From positions 1,968,001-2,032,000 of the forward strand of contig NZ_CP044230.1 of NCBI RefSeq assembly GCF_008727815.1: a stretch of DNA of 64,000 nucleotides, given 5' to 3'. Shown here piece after piece: positions 7,111-17,147 of this stretch (its first letter is position 1; every line of letters begins with the position of its first letter). The notes beneath the pieces are model-generated. The model had not been told where the DNA came from. It searched no databases and saw only the letters and a list, made by a program, of their open reading frames with translations. Source of the DNA: Streptococcus sp. LPB0220. Lineage in GTDB: Bacteria > Bacillota > Bacilli > Lactobacillales > Streptococcaceae. The translations under genes and the position numbers were made by a program.

Positions 7111-8697
7111 TCATCCTTTACGTAACTCAAGGATTTGGTCATAGCGCTCTTCTTCATCAATATGATGGGCTATTTCTAGTACCGTGATCGGCAAAGAAAA
7201 GATTAGGTCTCTAACCAGACGACTATTTTTTTCGTCCAAAGCTGATGTCACTTCGTCCGCTAATAAAATATCCTTCTCGCGTAAGAGAAAACGAGCCAAC
7301 TCTAATCTGACACGCTGACCTCCTGAAATGTTTTCACCATTATTATGAATTTCTACATTCAAAATATCCTGAAATTCATCTATTAAGCCAACTCGGTCCA
7401 ATACCTCCAATAATTCATGGTCCTGAAAAGGCTGACCAAAAGTTAGATTATAGCGGATAGTATCGTTAAACAGGAAGGGATGCTGGCTAATTAAACCGAT
7501 ATTCCCTTGGAAATGACTCGTTATTTGATTTCCATCATACTGAACGAAAATGTCACCCTCATCACATACTTCTTCTCCTAAAATCAAGCGAAAAAGAGTC
7601 GTCTTTCCAGACCCGCTCGGTCCTTTGATTAAGACCTTCTGACCTACTGAAATCGTCGCCGTCAAATCAGAAAAAAGCTGACGTTCAGCAAAACTTTTTG
7701 AAATATGATTTAAGCGCAACGATTCGAGATTTTCAACAAATTGATCCTTTGTCTCTTCGAAATCAGGTTCTTCCTCGATAATCTTAAACAGGCGGTTCGC
7801 AGTCGGCAAGGCACCTTGGAGATTGGCTGCACTGTACATCAGAGTTTGGATCGGTTCTACCAGCATCCCCGCAGCAACATACATAGAGATGAGGCTTGTA
7901 ATAGAAATAGAATTTCCCTGTAAACTCAAATAAAAGCCTAAAGCAAGAGGAACAACCTGACTAAAAAAGACCATAAATCCATTAAAGAAAAAAATAATAT
8001 TATGTGTGAAACAAAATCTTTGGATGGCTTTTTGATATTCTCCGTTTAAATCATTCACGCGCTCTTCATTCAGCCTCATGGCCTGATTAATCCGTAAGGT
8101 TTGGCTGCCTTGCATACTATCCGAGACAAACCCATGTAATTTCGTTCTAAGCTTGGACCAGCTGTCTCCCGAATCTTGTAAACGACGATTCATGATGAAC
8201 TGAGGAATAGGTCTCATAATCGTAAAAATGACAAAAATAAGTCCTAAGAGAAAATTTTGTGAAACAATATAAATGGCTGTAACAAGGGCGACAAATCCCC
8301 AACTCACCATAACATTTATATTTTCCAAATAATTATCGCCCACATATTCCATATCTTGAGTTAGCAGACTAACTTTTTCATCATTGGAAAATTTAGGATT
8401 CAATATGACTTTCTTAAATAAAAGGGCACGGACACTTTTGTTGATTTCTCTTCGGAATATATTGTGCGAATGGTTTGAAAACAGCATCAGACTATAAATA
8501 ACAAGATAGACAGACAAACCAAATAAAACAAAATTGAGAATTTTTCCATAAGAAAGGCCGTCTTGATCTAACTTCAAGGCCTTCGTTAAAATCAGAGGTT
8601 GCGCCAACACCAAACCACTATTCACAATACGCCCTAAAAAAATAGGAAAAAGATACTTCTTATCAATGTACTTATAAATATTTCTCATAATTATCAT
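7111..8697 (-). CDS. ABC exporter of the RiPP operon (fused membrane and ATPase domains)
   Basis: 528 residues: a six-helix type I exporter domain (about 15-300) joined to an ATPase domain (about 330-528). Walker A GPSGSGKTT (about 357), signature ISGGQRVRLELAR (about 455), Walker B ILLADEVTSALD (about 475) and the switch His (IAHHID) are all present, so it should be active. As a half-transporter it would dimerise. There is no N-terminal C39 peptidase, so leader removal, if any, needs another protease. It follows the precursor gene after a hairpin and probably exports the matured peptide or gives self-protection. The start is uncertain: ATG 8697 or 8688, both with weak ribosome sites. Confidence 0.85.
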   Translation of the reverse strand: MIIMRNIYKYIDKKYLFPIFLGRIVNSGLVLAQPLILTKALKLDQDGLSYGKILNFVLFGLSVYLVIYSLMLFSNHSHNIFRREINKSVRALLFKKVILNPKFSNDEKVSLLTQDMEYVGDNYLENINVMVSWGFVALVTAIYIVSQNFLLGLIFVIFTIMRPIPQFIMNRRLQDSGDSWSKLRTKLHGFVSDSMQGSQTLRINQAMRLNEERVNDLNGEYQKAIQRFCFTHNIIFFFNGFMVFFSQVVPLALGFYLSLQGNSISITSLISMYVAAGMLVEPIQTLMYSAANLQGALPTANRLFKIIEEEPDFEETKDQFVENLESLRLNHISKSFAERQLFSDLTATISVGQKVLIKGPSGSGKTTLFRLILGEEVCDEGDIFVQYDGNQITSHFQGNIGLISQHPFLFNDTIRYNLTFGQPFQDHELLEVLDRVGLIDEFQDILNVEIHNNGENISGGQRVRLELARFLLREKDILLADEVTSALDEKNSRLVRDLIFSLPITVLEIAHHIDEEERYDQILELRKG

Positions 8698-8704
8698 CCA
8701 TCAA

Positions 8705-8728
8705 AATAGAGGGCTAGCACAACCCTCT
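8705..8728 (-). terminator. hairpin between precursor peptide and exporter
   Basis: On the minus strand AGAGGG-TTGTGCTAG-CCCTCT is followed by ATTTT. The short U run suggests partial termination, which would make the precursor mRNA more abundant than the exporter mRNA, a common arrangement in peptide operons. The effect on expression is inferred. Confidence 0.55.
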
Positions 8729-8752
8729 TCTCTAATTTATTTAAAATCGTGA

Positions 8753-8836
8753 TTATTTACAATCACAATTATAGTTAAATACTCTAGGTTTAGCATTCAT
8801 TTTGTCATCGAATTTGTTATTCACTTTAACCTTCAT
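8753..8836 (-). CDS. candidate RiPP precursor peptide, 27 residues
   Basis: A small gene lying 13 bp after the radical SAM gene, with a strong ribosome site (GAAAGGAAG, six bases before ATG 8836). The product starts MKVKVNNKFDDK and ends FNYNCDCK before TAA at 8753-8755. The first part is polar and leader-like. The last seven residues hold both cysteines of the peptide. N21 and C24, and N23 and C26, form two interleaved Asn-x-x-Cys pairs. A streptococcal radical SAM peptide class with an NxxC motif, in which an Asn beta-carbon is joined to Cys sulphur, is known from the literature as I recall it. Membership here is inferred. The peptide is too short for default gene callers and easily missed. 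Confidence 0.85.
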   Translation of the reverse strand: MKVKVNNKFDDKMNAKPRVFNYNCDCK

Positions 8837-8849
8837 GATATCTTCCTTT

Positions 8850-10145
8850 CTAGTCCACATCTAAAATGTCATTATAAGATTTTGACAAAGCGAAAAGTGC
8901 TAAATTTTTACGAATTTTTTCCTTCACACTTTTACATAGATAGCGTGAATTTGTCTTCGTAATTCGCTTGGCCATCGGACAATAGCCAGATTTACAGATT
9001 AAAACAAATTGGCACTCTTTGCAACTTGCATCAAGCCGAATAACCCAATCATTCAGTTTACTGTAATTCACAAAGCCTTTATTAATGTTACCGAAAATAT
9101 TTTGAGGTTCATATAAAGCAACTGTACATGATTGAACAATTCCTCTTACATTAAACATAAAATGATTTTTTCGATTAGAATAGCAGGTATAATTATTATT
9201 CACTACAACTTCTGGGGAAGAGATATGATATCCTGAAGTTACAGCTAACTTAGATAATTCAAAACTTGCATCTTTATCCAGTAAAGTAACGCAGTAATTT
9301 ATATCTCTATCTCCTTTGCCCCAATTTCCAATAGTATGATAAGAAATCTTAAATCTGGAATCATCTTTGAAATAGATACCATCATGTGTTAAAAACTCTT
9401 TAACATTTTGATAGTTATCTTTACTTACATTAAAGCGAATCACACAAATAAAATCAAATTTACTTTCTTGCATTGCTTTCAAATTATCGAATATACGATT
9501 ATACGACAACCCACCGTTTTGCAATACTCTCTGATTATTATGACTTTCTTCATCTCCATCCAAAGTTATCTGGTAACTAGTCACTTTAAATTTTTCATTC
9601 AAATATCGAAACTTATTCTTAGTCAATAAATAACCATTCGTAGTGATTGCACTTTGATAATGAATCTGATATTTCTCACATAAATCTATAAAAACAGGAG
9701 ACAACCGCTTGATAGTTTTATATCCCAACAGTGGTTCTCCTCCAAACCAGCCTACTGACAAATACTTATACTTCCCGGACTGAAGTTTTTCTTTCAAAAA
9801 TTGGACAATGGCATCTTCTGTCTCTGTTGACATAGCAATATTTTCAAATTTTTCATAACAATACTTACACCGAAAATTACAATCTCCATGTGTCAAAATT
9901 GTTAGTTCCAATAATTCAGCATCTGTATCGCTTATTTTAGATAGATACTTTTCGACCTCATACTCACCCTCACTTAAATATTTATTTTTATCAAGATAAG
10001 CATGAAACTCTTTCCTAATCACATCATTGCTGTCGACTACTCTATTCAATTCATTCGTAAGAAAAAATGAATGATTGGTTTTAGTATTAAAATACAACGT
10101 ACCATCATCAGTACTATATTTTAATATATATCGTGACAAATTCAT
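8850..10145 (-). CDS. radical SAM/SPASM peptide maturase
   Basis: 431 residues. The N-terminal 80 residues resemble the precursor-binding region seen in other peptide maturases (RYILKYSTDDGTLYFNT). The radical SAM cluster motif is C89-NFR-C93-KY-C96, and GGEP at 135-138 fits SAM binding. The C-terminal SPASM part carries C321, C340, then C375-x2-C378-x5-C384-x3-C389 and C404, enough ligands for two auxiliary Fe-S clusters. Such enzymes install thioether or C-C crosslinks in short peptides, in the cytoplasm. The start is ATG 10145 behind AGAGGTGAT. It is first in an operon with the precursor and exporter. Confidence 0.93.
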   Translation of the reverse strand: MNLSRYILKYSTDDGTLYFNTKTNHSFFLTNELNRVVDSNDVIRKEFHAYLDKNKYLSEGEYEVEKYLSKISDTDAELLELTILTHGDCNFRCKYCYEKFENIAMSTETEDAIVQFLKEKLQSGKYKYLSVGWFGGEPLLGYKTIKRLSPVFIDLCEKYQIHYQSAITTNGYLLTKNKFRYLNEKFKVTSYQITLDGDEESHNNQRVLQNGGLSYNRIFDNLKAMQESKFDFICVIRFNVSKDNYQNVKEFLTHDGIYFKDDSRFKISYHTIGNWGKGDRDINYCVTLLDKDASFELSKLAVTSGYHISSPEVVVNNNYTCYSNRKNHFMFNVRGIVQSCTVALYEPQNIFGNINKGFVNYSKLNDWVIRLDASCKECQFVLICKSGYCPMAKRITKTNSRYLCKSVKEKIRKNLALFALSKSYNDILDVD

Positions 10146-10183
10146 ATTATCACCTCTTAATCTGTGTGACTTAACCTGCAGTA

Positions 10184-10212
10184 AGTGTACACCGATAGAA
10201 ATATTAAATCAA
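10184..10212 (-). promoter_or_regulatory. promoter of the RiPP operon
   Basis: Minus-strand -35 TTGATT (10207-10212), 17 bp, -10 TACACT (10184-10189), about 38 bp before the radical SAM start codon. I see no Rgg/SHP gene pair and no clear operator, unlike most known streptococcal radical SAM peptide clusters. Confidence 0.6.
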
Positions 10213-10263
10213 GCAATATTCAGCAGATTAGAAAAGTTCCAACTTTTAATATTTTGGAAAAGG

Positions 10264-10908
10264 TTATCCTATAAAAGCTGCAATTTCGCCAACTTCTTGA
10301 GCAATATAGGTGGCGCCGGCTTCTTCCAATTCTTCCCTGCTTCCAAAGCCATAAAGGACACCGATAGAATCAAGCTTTTGCGCTTGAGCGCCAAGCACAT
10401 CGTGCTCCCTGTCTCCAATCATGATGGTATGCGCCAAATCTGTAATCCCATTTTGCTCCAAGGCATACTGGATAACATCGCTTTTTTTACTACGTTTTCT
10501 ATCCATGGTCGCACCAGCGACAAAGTCAAAATAATCATACAAACCAAAGTGTTTGAGAATTTGAATGGAAAATTCTTCAGGCTTTGACGTAGCTACAATC
10601 AACTGTTTGCCAGCCTGCTTGAGAGAAGCCAGCAAGTCAGGAACGCCTAGATAGACCTCATTTTCATAAAGGCCTTTTTCGGAAAAATACTCATGATAGT
10701 AGTCAATGGCCTTTAAACATTCTTCCTTAGAAAATCCATAAAAGCGCTCAAAAGACTCCTGCAAGGGCGGACCGATGAAAACTCTCAATGCTTTCTTGTC
10801 TGGCACTTGAATCCCATATTTTCCTAAGGCATAGGCCACCGAGTTGGTAATCCCTAGTTCTGAATTGGTCAAGGTGCCGTCTAGGTCAAATAAAATCGTT
10901 TGATACAT
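10264..10908 (-). CDS. HAD-family hydrolase (phosphoglycolate phosphatase-like)
   Basis: 214 residues. Motif I is FDLDGTLTNSE (residues 7-17, nucleophile Asp and acid Asp), motif II VATSKP (about 104), motif III a Lys near 138, and motif IV IMIGDREHD (about 164). The alpha-helical cap after motif I makes it a subfamily I phosphatase acting on small phosphorylated metabolites. The substrate cannot be told from sequence; relatives are called Gph, PpaX or 5'-nucleotidase. It sits between the RiPP operon and a dispersed repeat that ends the purA transcript. Confidence 0.88.
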   Translation of the reverse strand: MYQTILFDLDGTLTNSELGITNSVAYALGKYGIQVPDKKALRVFIGPPLQESFERFYGFSKEECLKAIDYYHEYFSEKGLYENEVYLGVPDLLASLKQAGKQLIVATSKPEEFSIQILKHFGLYDYFDFVAGATMDRKRSKKSDVIQYALEQNGITDLAHTIMIGDREHDVLGAQAQKLDSIGVLYGFGSREELEEAGATYIAQEVGEIAAFIG

Positions 10909-10933
10909 TTTTTCCTCTTTCTGCTTTCAAAAA

Positions 10934-11107
10934 GAGGCTGGGACAAAAGTCCTAGCCTCTCAATTGTCTTTGGATTGTCGAGCAAGACGCAGTGGTTGAG
11001 TGGCTCTACTACGCTGATTTCATCAGCTTTTACAGCCCTACTCAACTGTGCGGAGGTGGGACGATGAAATCGAATTCTAACGAATGACCGATTTCTGTCC
11101 CACTCTC
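10934..11107. repeat. dispersed repeat family A, copy 1 (MITE-like)
   Basis: 174 bp, the inverted copy of 14584-14758. The ends are imperfect inverted repeats (GAGGCTGGGACAAAA and GAGAGTGGGACAGAAA). One end is itself a strong hairpin GAGGCTGGGAC-AAAA-GTCCTAGCCTC that serves as terminator for purA on the minus strand (T run 10931-10933 and beyond). Internal palindromes include GCTGATTTCATCAGC. No protein is encoded. Confidence 0.8.
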
Positions 11108-11121
11108 TTATCTTCATTTGC

Positions 11122-12535
<1,414 letters not shown>

Positions 12536-12733
12536 GATCCACTCGGCTATCGTTTATTTTTCTCCTTTCTTTTTAAACCAACTTCTCTATGAAACTCGTC
12601 TTTTACTTGGAAATTGCTTCTTTCTAGAAATAACGTTCGGAATTTTCTTTTCTTCTCGTCCTTCTTCTGAAACGACTGATTTTCGGAATTCTCCTTGTCC
12701 CCACTTTGCTTGATTTGTGCTAAAATAGTAGGT

Positions 12734-13606
12734 ATGGACAAAATTATTAAAACTATCTCAGAAAGTGGTGCTTTTCGTGCTTATGTACTAGACAGTACAG
12801 AAACTGTACGAACAGCCCAAGAAAAACATCATACACAAGCTAGCTCCACGGTCGCACTTGGCCGTACCCTCATTGCCAGCCAAATCTTGGCGGCAAACGA
12901 GAAAGGAGAAACTAAAATTACGGTCAAAGTCCTTGGGACTAGCTCACTCGGAGCTATCATCACCGTGGCAGATACCAAGGGAAATGTGAAAGGCTACGTG
13001 CAGAATCCTGGAGTGGATATCAAGAAAACCGCGACCGGTGAAGTTCTGGTCGGACCATTTGTCGGAAACGGAGAATTCTTGGTCATCACAGATTATGGTA
13101 CGGGAAATCCTTATAACTCCATGACCCCTCTTGTAACCGGTGAAATCGGAGAAGACCTGGCCTTTTATCTGACAGAAAGCCAACAAACACCATCTGCAGT
13201 TGGACTCAATGTTCTGTTGGATGACGAAGATAAGGTTAAAGTGGCGGGTGGCTTCTTGCTCCAGGTCTTGCCAAATGCCAAGGAAGAAGAAATCGCGCGC
13301 TTTGAAAAACGCATCCAAGAAATGCCTGCCATCTCCACACTTTTGGAATCTGAAGACCATATTGAAGCTCTTCTTGCCGCTATCTATGGGGATGAACCTT
13401 TCAAACGCCTCTCTGAAGAAGGACTTCGCTTCCAGTGCGACTGCAGCCGTGAGCGTTTCTTGAACGCTTTAGCAAGTCTGCCAGCTAGTGATCTAAAAGA
13501 GATGAAAGACGAAGATCACGGTGCAGAGATTACCTGCCAATTTTGCCAAACCCACTACCACTTTGACGAAAATGACTTGGAGGAACTCATTCGTGACAAA
13601 TCTTAA
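12734..13606 (+). CDS. hslO: Hsp33 redox-regulated chaperone
   Basis: 290 residues. A cytoplasmic holdase chaperone switched on by oxidation. The C-terminal redox zinc site is visible as CDC (about residue 236) and CQFC (about 268). The N-terminal domain has [10 protein letters not shown] and [10 protein letters not shown] start at ATG 12734 ([11 protein letters not shown]); the longer frame from 12695 reads through the promoter. The -10 TAAAAT lies only about 7 bp upstream, so the mRNA may be leaderless. The stop overlaps the dusB start, making a two-gene operon. Confidence 0.95.
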   Translation: MDKIIKTISESGAFRAYVLDSTETVRTAQEKHHTQASSTVALGRTLIASQILAANEKGETKITVKVLGTSSLGAIITVADTKGNVKGYVQNPGVDIKKTATGEVLVGPFVGNGEFLVITDYGTGNPYNSMTPLVTGEIGEDLAFYLTESQQTPSAVGLNVLLDDEDKVKVAGGFLLQVLPNAKEEEIARFEKRIQEMPAISTLLESEDHIEALLAAIYGDEPFKRLSEEGLRFQCDCSRERFLNALASLPASDLKEMKDEDHGAEITCQFCQTHYHFDENDLEELIRDKS

Positions 13607-14570
13607 TACGCCATTTATGATCGGGGATGTCGAAATCCCTAACCGTACTGTCCTAGCCCCAATGGCTGGAGTGACCAACTCGGCTTTCCGGACCATTGCC
13701 AAAGAACTGGGAGCAGGGCTCGTTGTGATGGAAATGGTCTCTGACAAGGGAATCCAGTACAACAATGAAAAGACGCTTCACATGCTCCATATCGATGAAG
13801 GAGAAAATCCTGTATCGATCCAACTCTTTGGAAGTGACGAAGATAGCCTCGCACGCGCAGCTGAATTTATCCAAGAAAATACCAAGACCGATATCGTCGA
13901 TATCAACATGGGTTGCCCGGTGAATAAGATCGTGAAAAACGAAGCGGGTGCCATGTGGCTCAAGGACCCCGACAAGATCTACTCCATCATCAATAAGGTT
14001 CAATCCGTCCTTGATATCCCCCTCACTGTTAAAATGCGGACGGGTTGGTCGGACCCTTCTCTAGCAGTTGAAAATGCGCTCGCTGCTGAAGCCGCGGGTG
14101 TCTCTGCCCTCGCCATGCATGGACGAACTCGGGAGCAAATGTATACGGGTCATGCGGACCTTGAGACCCTTCACAAGGTTGCACAGGCCCTAACTAAGAT
14201 TCCATTTATCGCAAACGGAGATATCCGTACGGTTCAAGACGCCAAACAACGGATCGAAGAAGTCGGTGCTGATGCGGTCATGATTGGTCGCGCTGCTATG
14301 GGCAATCCTTATCTCTTCAACCAAATCAATCACTACTTTGAAACAGGAGAAATCCTGCCTGATTTGACTTTTGAAGACAAGATGAAGATTGCTTACGAAC
14401 ACTTGAAACGCTTGATCGATCTCAAAGGTGAGCACATTGCCGTTCGTGAATTCCGTGGCCTCGCTCCTCACTACCTCCGTGGTACCTCAGGTGCAGCCAA
14501 ACTCCGCGGAGCCATCTCTCAAGCCAGTACCCTTGCTGAAATTGAAGAACTCTTACAATTAAAAGCATAG
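13593..14570 (+). CDS. dusB: tRNA-dihydrouridine synthase
   Basis: 325 residues. An FMN enzyme that reduces specific uridines in tRNA to dihydrouridine. Signatures include [13 protein letters not shown] (about residues 20-32), the catalytic-Cys region [18 protein letters not shown] (about 98-115), [12 protein letters not shown], and ANGDI / [14 protein letters not shown] for FMN phosphate binding. The likely start is GTG 13593 with GGAGGA eight bases upstream, inside the end of hslO (14-bp overlap, translational coupling). An hslO-dusB pair is usual in streptococci. Transcription ends in the repeat at 14584-14758. Confidence 0.94.
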   Translation: MTNLNTPFMIGDVEIPNRTVLAPMAGVTNSAFRTIAKELGAGLVVMEMVSDKGIQYNNEKTLHMLHIDEGENPVSIQLFGSDEDSLARAAEFIQENTKTDIVDINMGCPVNKIVKNEAGAMWLKDPDKIYSIINKVQSVLDIPLTVKMRTGWSDPSLAVENALAAEAAGVSALAMHGRTREQMYTGHADLETLHKVAQALTKIPFIANGDIRTVQDAKQRIEEVGADAVMIGRAAMGNPYLFNQINHYFETGEILPDLTFEDKMKIAYEHLKRLIDLKGEHIAVREFRGLAPHYLRGTSGAAKLRGAISQASTLAEIEELLQLKA

Positions 14571-14583
14571 AAATACAAAAAGC

Positions 14584-14758
14584 GAGAGTGGGACAGAAAT
14601 CGGTAATTCGTTAGAATTCGATTTCGTCGTCCCACCTCCGCACAGTTGAGTAGGGCTGTAAAAGCTGATGAAATCAGCGTAGTAGAGCCCACGCAACCAC
14701 TGCGTCTTGCTCGACAATCCAAAAATAATTGAGAGGCTAGGACTTTTGTCCCAGCCTC
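14584..14758. repeat. dispersed repeat family A, copy 2 (MITE-like)
   Basis: 175 bp, inverted relative to copy 1 and highly similar over the whole length. It lies between the convergent dusB and YoaK-like genes. The right end GAGGCTAGGAC-TTTT-GTCCCAGCCTC followed by TTTTT is a terminator for dusB; the complementary strand can also fold for the opposite gene. Confidence 0.8.
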
Positions 14759-14761
14759 TTT

Positions 14762-15448
14762 TTATAGATTGTCTGTTTGCAGGCCGAGTTGTTTGACTCT
14801 GGCGGTGTAGTAGGTCATGATCAAAAAGAGGTTCACTGTGATCAGCCAGATGGCCCATTGGTGAATGAAATGCATGAGAATGGCTACGCTAATAGCTCCC
14901 GCAATAAAGCTTCCAACGACAATCCCGTAATTCATCGCTTGTCTGCGATACTCGTCCAAATCTCCCTTTCCTCGAGTGATTCGGTACAAGGCCGTCAGCA
15001 TCTTGCGGTAATTTCCGGAAGTCATAAAGATCACGTAAGGATGGGTTTCAATCAAGCTCCCTGTAAAGGTCAACATCATCATCCCTGTTCCAAAAGCAAT
15101 AAAGGGAACTTCTACAGGTGGTATGACAGACACCAAGGGAATCAGGAGTGTTACCACAAACAAAGGAATCAACATCTTGGTCCGCCAAAAGGCTGTCTTG
15201 CGATACTCTTTGATATGGAGTGCAACCAAAAAGCCGATCGAGAAAAATAGAATAGATGAAAAACGCATGATGGTATTTTCGACACGGGGATCGTGCCAAT
15301 CAGCGATGAGAAGCAGGAGGTTCCCCGTTTGGGTCGCGACCAAACTCCGGTAGTGCATGTGGCAAAAAACATCGAGGCCCCCTCCGATAAAACCAAGCAG
15401 AGCCCCCATCAGTCGTGTATTTTGTGGTAAAATTATTTTTTCTTCCAT
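14762..15448 (-). CDS. YoaK/DUF1275-family membrane protein
   Basis: 228 residues with about six hydrophobic helices. Family marks are GALLGFIGGGLDVFCHMHYRSL and ATQTGNLLLL near the N-terminus and GIVVGSFIAGAI later on. Function of the family is not established; some members are linked to transport. Start ATG 15448 (MEEKIILPQN) with AAAAGAGA upstream. A -10 TATAAT at 15480-15485 rules out the longer frame from 15496. Single-gene unit convergent with dusB. Confidence 0.85.
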   Translation of the reverse strand: MEEKIILPQNTRLMGALLGFIGGGLDVFCHMHYRSLVATQTGNLLLLIADWHDPRVENTIMRFSSILFFSIGFLVALHIKEYRKTAFWRTKMLIPLFVVTLLIPLVSVIPPVEVPFIAFGTGMMMLTFTGSLIETHPYVIFMTSGNYRKMLTALYRITRGKGDLDEYRRQAMNYGIVVGSFIAGAISVAILMHFIHQWAIWLITVNLFLIMTYYTARVKQLGLQTDNL

Positions 15449-15577
15449 AGTCTTGTCTCTTTTGATTTCAATTATGATTATTATACCACTTTGCACACAA
15501 GTGGAGCAGGAAAAATCAGAAAAAGCCCTTCCGTTACTAAAAGTAAGGGAGGGCTGGTAGAATGAACCCCGCTCGAT

Positions 15578-16354
15578 CTACTGTTTTAAGCGATAGGTCT
15601 TGCGTGGTTTTTTCTTAGGAACCCGCTTGACACCCACTTCCTCCACGAATTCTCCGAATTTTACGAGGAAGTTATTGCTAACGATGGGGCGTCCAGGATT
15701 GATCAGATTGACCAACTCGGTTGCTTCATAAACGGTGAAAGGCTCCTCTAACAGATAGAGGAAGGTTGGATTCCAGTCTAGACGACCCTGAATCCGCTTG
15801 ATCGATTCTTGAATAATCTGATAGTGGTCAAAGGCAAAATCAGAAGCAGCTAAGGATTCTCCATCGAGCAAGCACTGGGACTTTTTGAAGTCGACATCGA
15901 GAAAAACGACTTCCTTGGCATCGTCACCTGCATGAGCTAAGTCTACTGCTTCTGCTGGCAGATAGACCAGATGGGCAATGGTAATGACCCAGCCTCTGGG
16001 GTCCCGCCCAGGGGTGGAAACTGTCATGAGTTGTTCCACCTTATTCACTGGAAGATCGAGCCCAACTTCTTCTTTGACTTCTCGGATACAGGCATGAGTC
16101 GCATCTTCATCCTTGTTCACAAAGCCCCCCACCAAGGCGAGGCGGTGTTGATAAGGGTGGGCCTTGCGGCGAATGGCTAAGAGCTTGAGCTGGCCTTCAA
16201 CAAAACAGTAAGCTACCATGTCCGCTGTGACACTTGGAGTTTCATAAGTCGGCAGGTCTTGCTCCTTGTACCACTTGAGAAAGTCTGCTTCACTAGCGGC
16301 CGTCTCAAAATACTCTTTCTCCGTCATTCCTGCTGGAATTGAGAGACTTGCCAT
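15578..16354 (-). CDS. nrtR: Nudix-domain protein with winged-helix tail, NrtR-type NAD regulator
   Basis: 258 residues. The Nudix box GGFVNKDEDATHACIREV then KEEVGL (about residues 97-120) is complete, so hydrolase activity is possible. The last 60 residues (FTVYEATELVNLIN ... KTYRLKQ) resemble the winged-helix part of NrtR, which senses ADP-ribose and represses NAD genes. Context supports this: it directly follows pnuC (TAG then ATG with no gap, ribosome site AAGGAGG inside pnuC) in a nadR-pnuC operon. The alternative is a plain ADP-ribose pyrophosphatase. Confidence 0.82.
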   Translation of the reverse strand: MASLSIPAGMTEKEYFETAASEADFLKWYKEQDLPTYETPSVTADMVAYCFVEGQLKLLAIRRKAHPYQHRLALVGGFVNKDEDATHACIREVKEEVGLDLPVNKVEQLMTVSTPGRDPRGWVITIAHLVYLPAEAVDLAHAGDDAKEVVFLDVDFKKSQCLLDGESLAASDFAFDHYQIIQESIKRIQGRLDWNPTFLYLLEEPFTVYEATELVNLINPGRPIVSNNFLVKFGEFVEEVGVKRVPKKKPRKTYRLKQ

Positions 16355-17137
16355 CTAAGCCACCTCCTTCTTGAGGGCTTTGGTCCATTGGTACCAGCCC
16401 ACTAGGCTATTCAGCGTGTAGACCCAGTACATCCCTTGGATGTGAAGGCTCTGATCCCACCAGAGATAGATACTAAAGACGTTGGTCGCAATCCAGAAGA
16501 TCCATTGCTCCCGGTAAAGGCGAGTCATTAGGAGCTGACCGACCCCATTGGTCGCATCGGTGATACTATCGCGGAAAGGGCGAGCGCTATGGATGCTCTG
16601 ATACGCAAAGCCCATACCAATCCAAATAACAGCACACAAGGCCAAGTAGCGCATCCACTCAATCAAGTTCAATTTCTTGGCTTCAAAGTGAGATTCTTCG
16701 ACCTTACCTTGATCATTGATCCGATTAGAGAGCCAAACATAGAGACCGATCGGTTGCATGATGAAGAAATAAAGAGTTGTCAGAACTTCCCCGTAGAAGT
16801 TCTTATTGAGGGCTAAAACGAGGTAGATCGCTGAATTCACTGCTCCAAAAAGGTAGTTACTAGCACGCCCTTCTGCAACCAGGATGACGCAGACAATGCC
16901 TGTCCAAGAGGCAAACAGTCCCAGCCAATCATGCTGTCCTGTCCGATTGGTCCATTCTAAGAAGAAGGGAACACTAGAAAGAAGGAGGAGATAAATCCAT
17001 TGAAAGGCTGTGCGTCCTACAAAAAGGTCCTTCCATAGAAGTTTCATAATATTGACAAAGCCTTGCTTTTTCGCTTCTCGGTGAACATTTCTAAAGTCTT
17101 GGCTAAAAGTTGCGAATTTTTCAGATAGGTTTTTCAT
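16355..17137 (-). CDS. pnuC: nicotinamide riboside transporter
   Basis: 260 residues, about seven membrane helices. Family sequence includes GRASNYLFGAVNSAIYLVLA, YGEVLTTLYFFIMQPIGLYVW (substrate-channel region) and DATNGVGQLLMTRLYREQWIFW. It imports nicotinamide riboside, which NadR then phosphorylates and adenylates. The start is ATG 17137, whose ribosome site AAGGAG overlaps the nadR stop. The upstream ATG 17170 inside nadR has no such site. Confidence 0.92.
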   Translation of the reverse strand: MKNLSEKFATFSQDFRNVHREAKKQGFVNIMKLLWKDLFVGRTAFQWIYLLLLSSVPFFLEWTNRTGQHDWLGLFASWTGIVCVILVAEGRASNYLFGAVNSAIYLVLALNKNFYGEVLTTLYFFIMQPIGLYVWLSNRINDQGKVEESHFEAKKLNLIEWMRYLALCAVIWIGMGFAYQSIHSARPFRDSITDATNGVGQLLMTRLYREQWIFWIATNVFSIYLWWDQSLHIQGMYWVYTLNSLVGWYQWTKALKKEVA

Positions 17138-17147
17138 AAGCTGCTCC

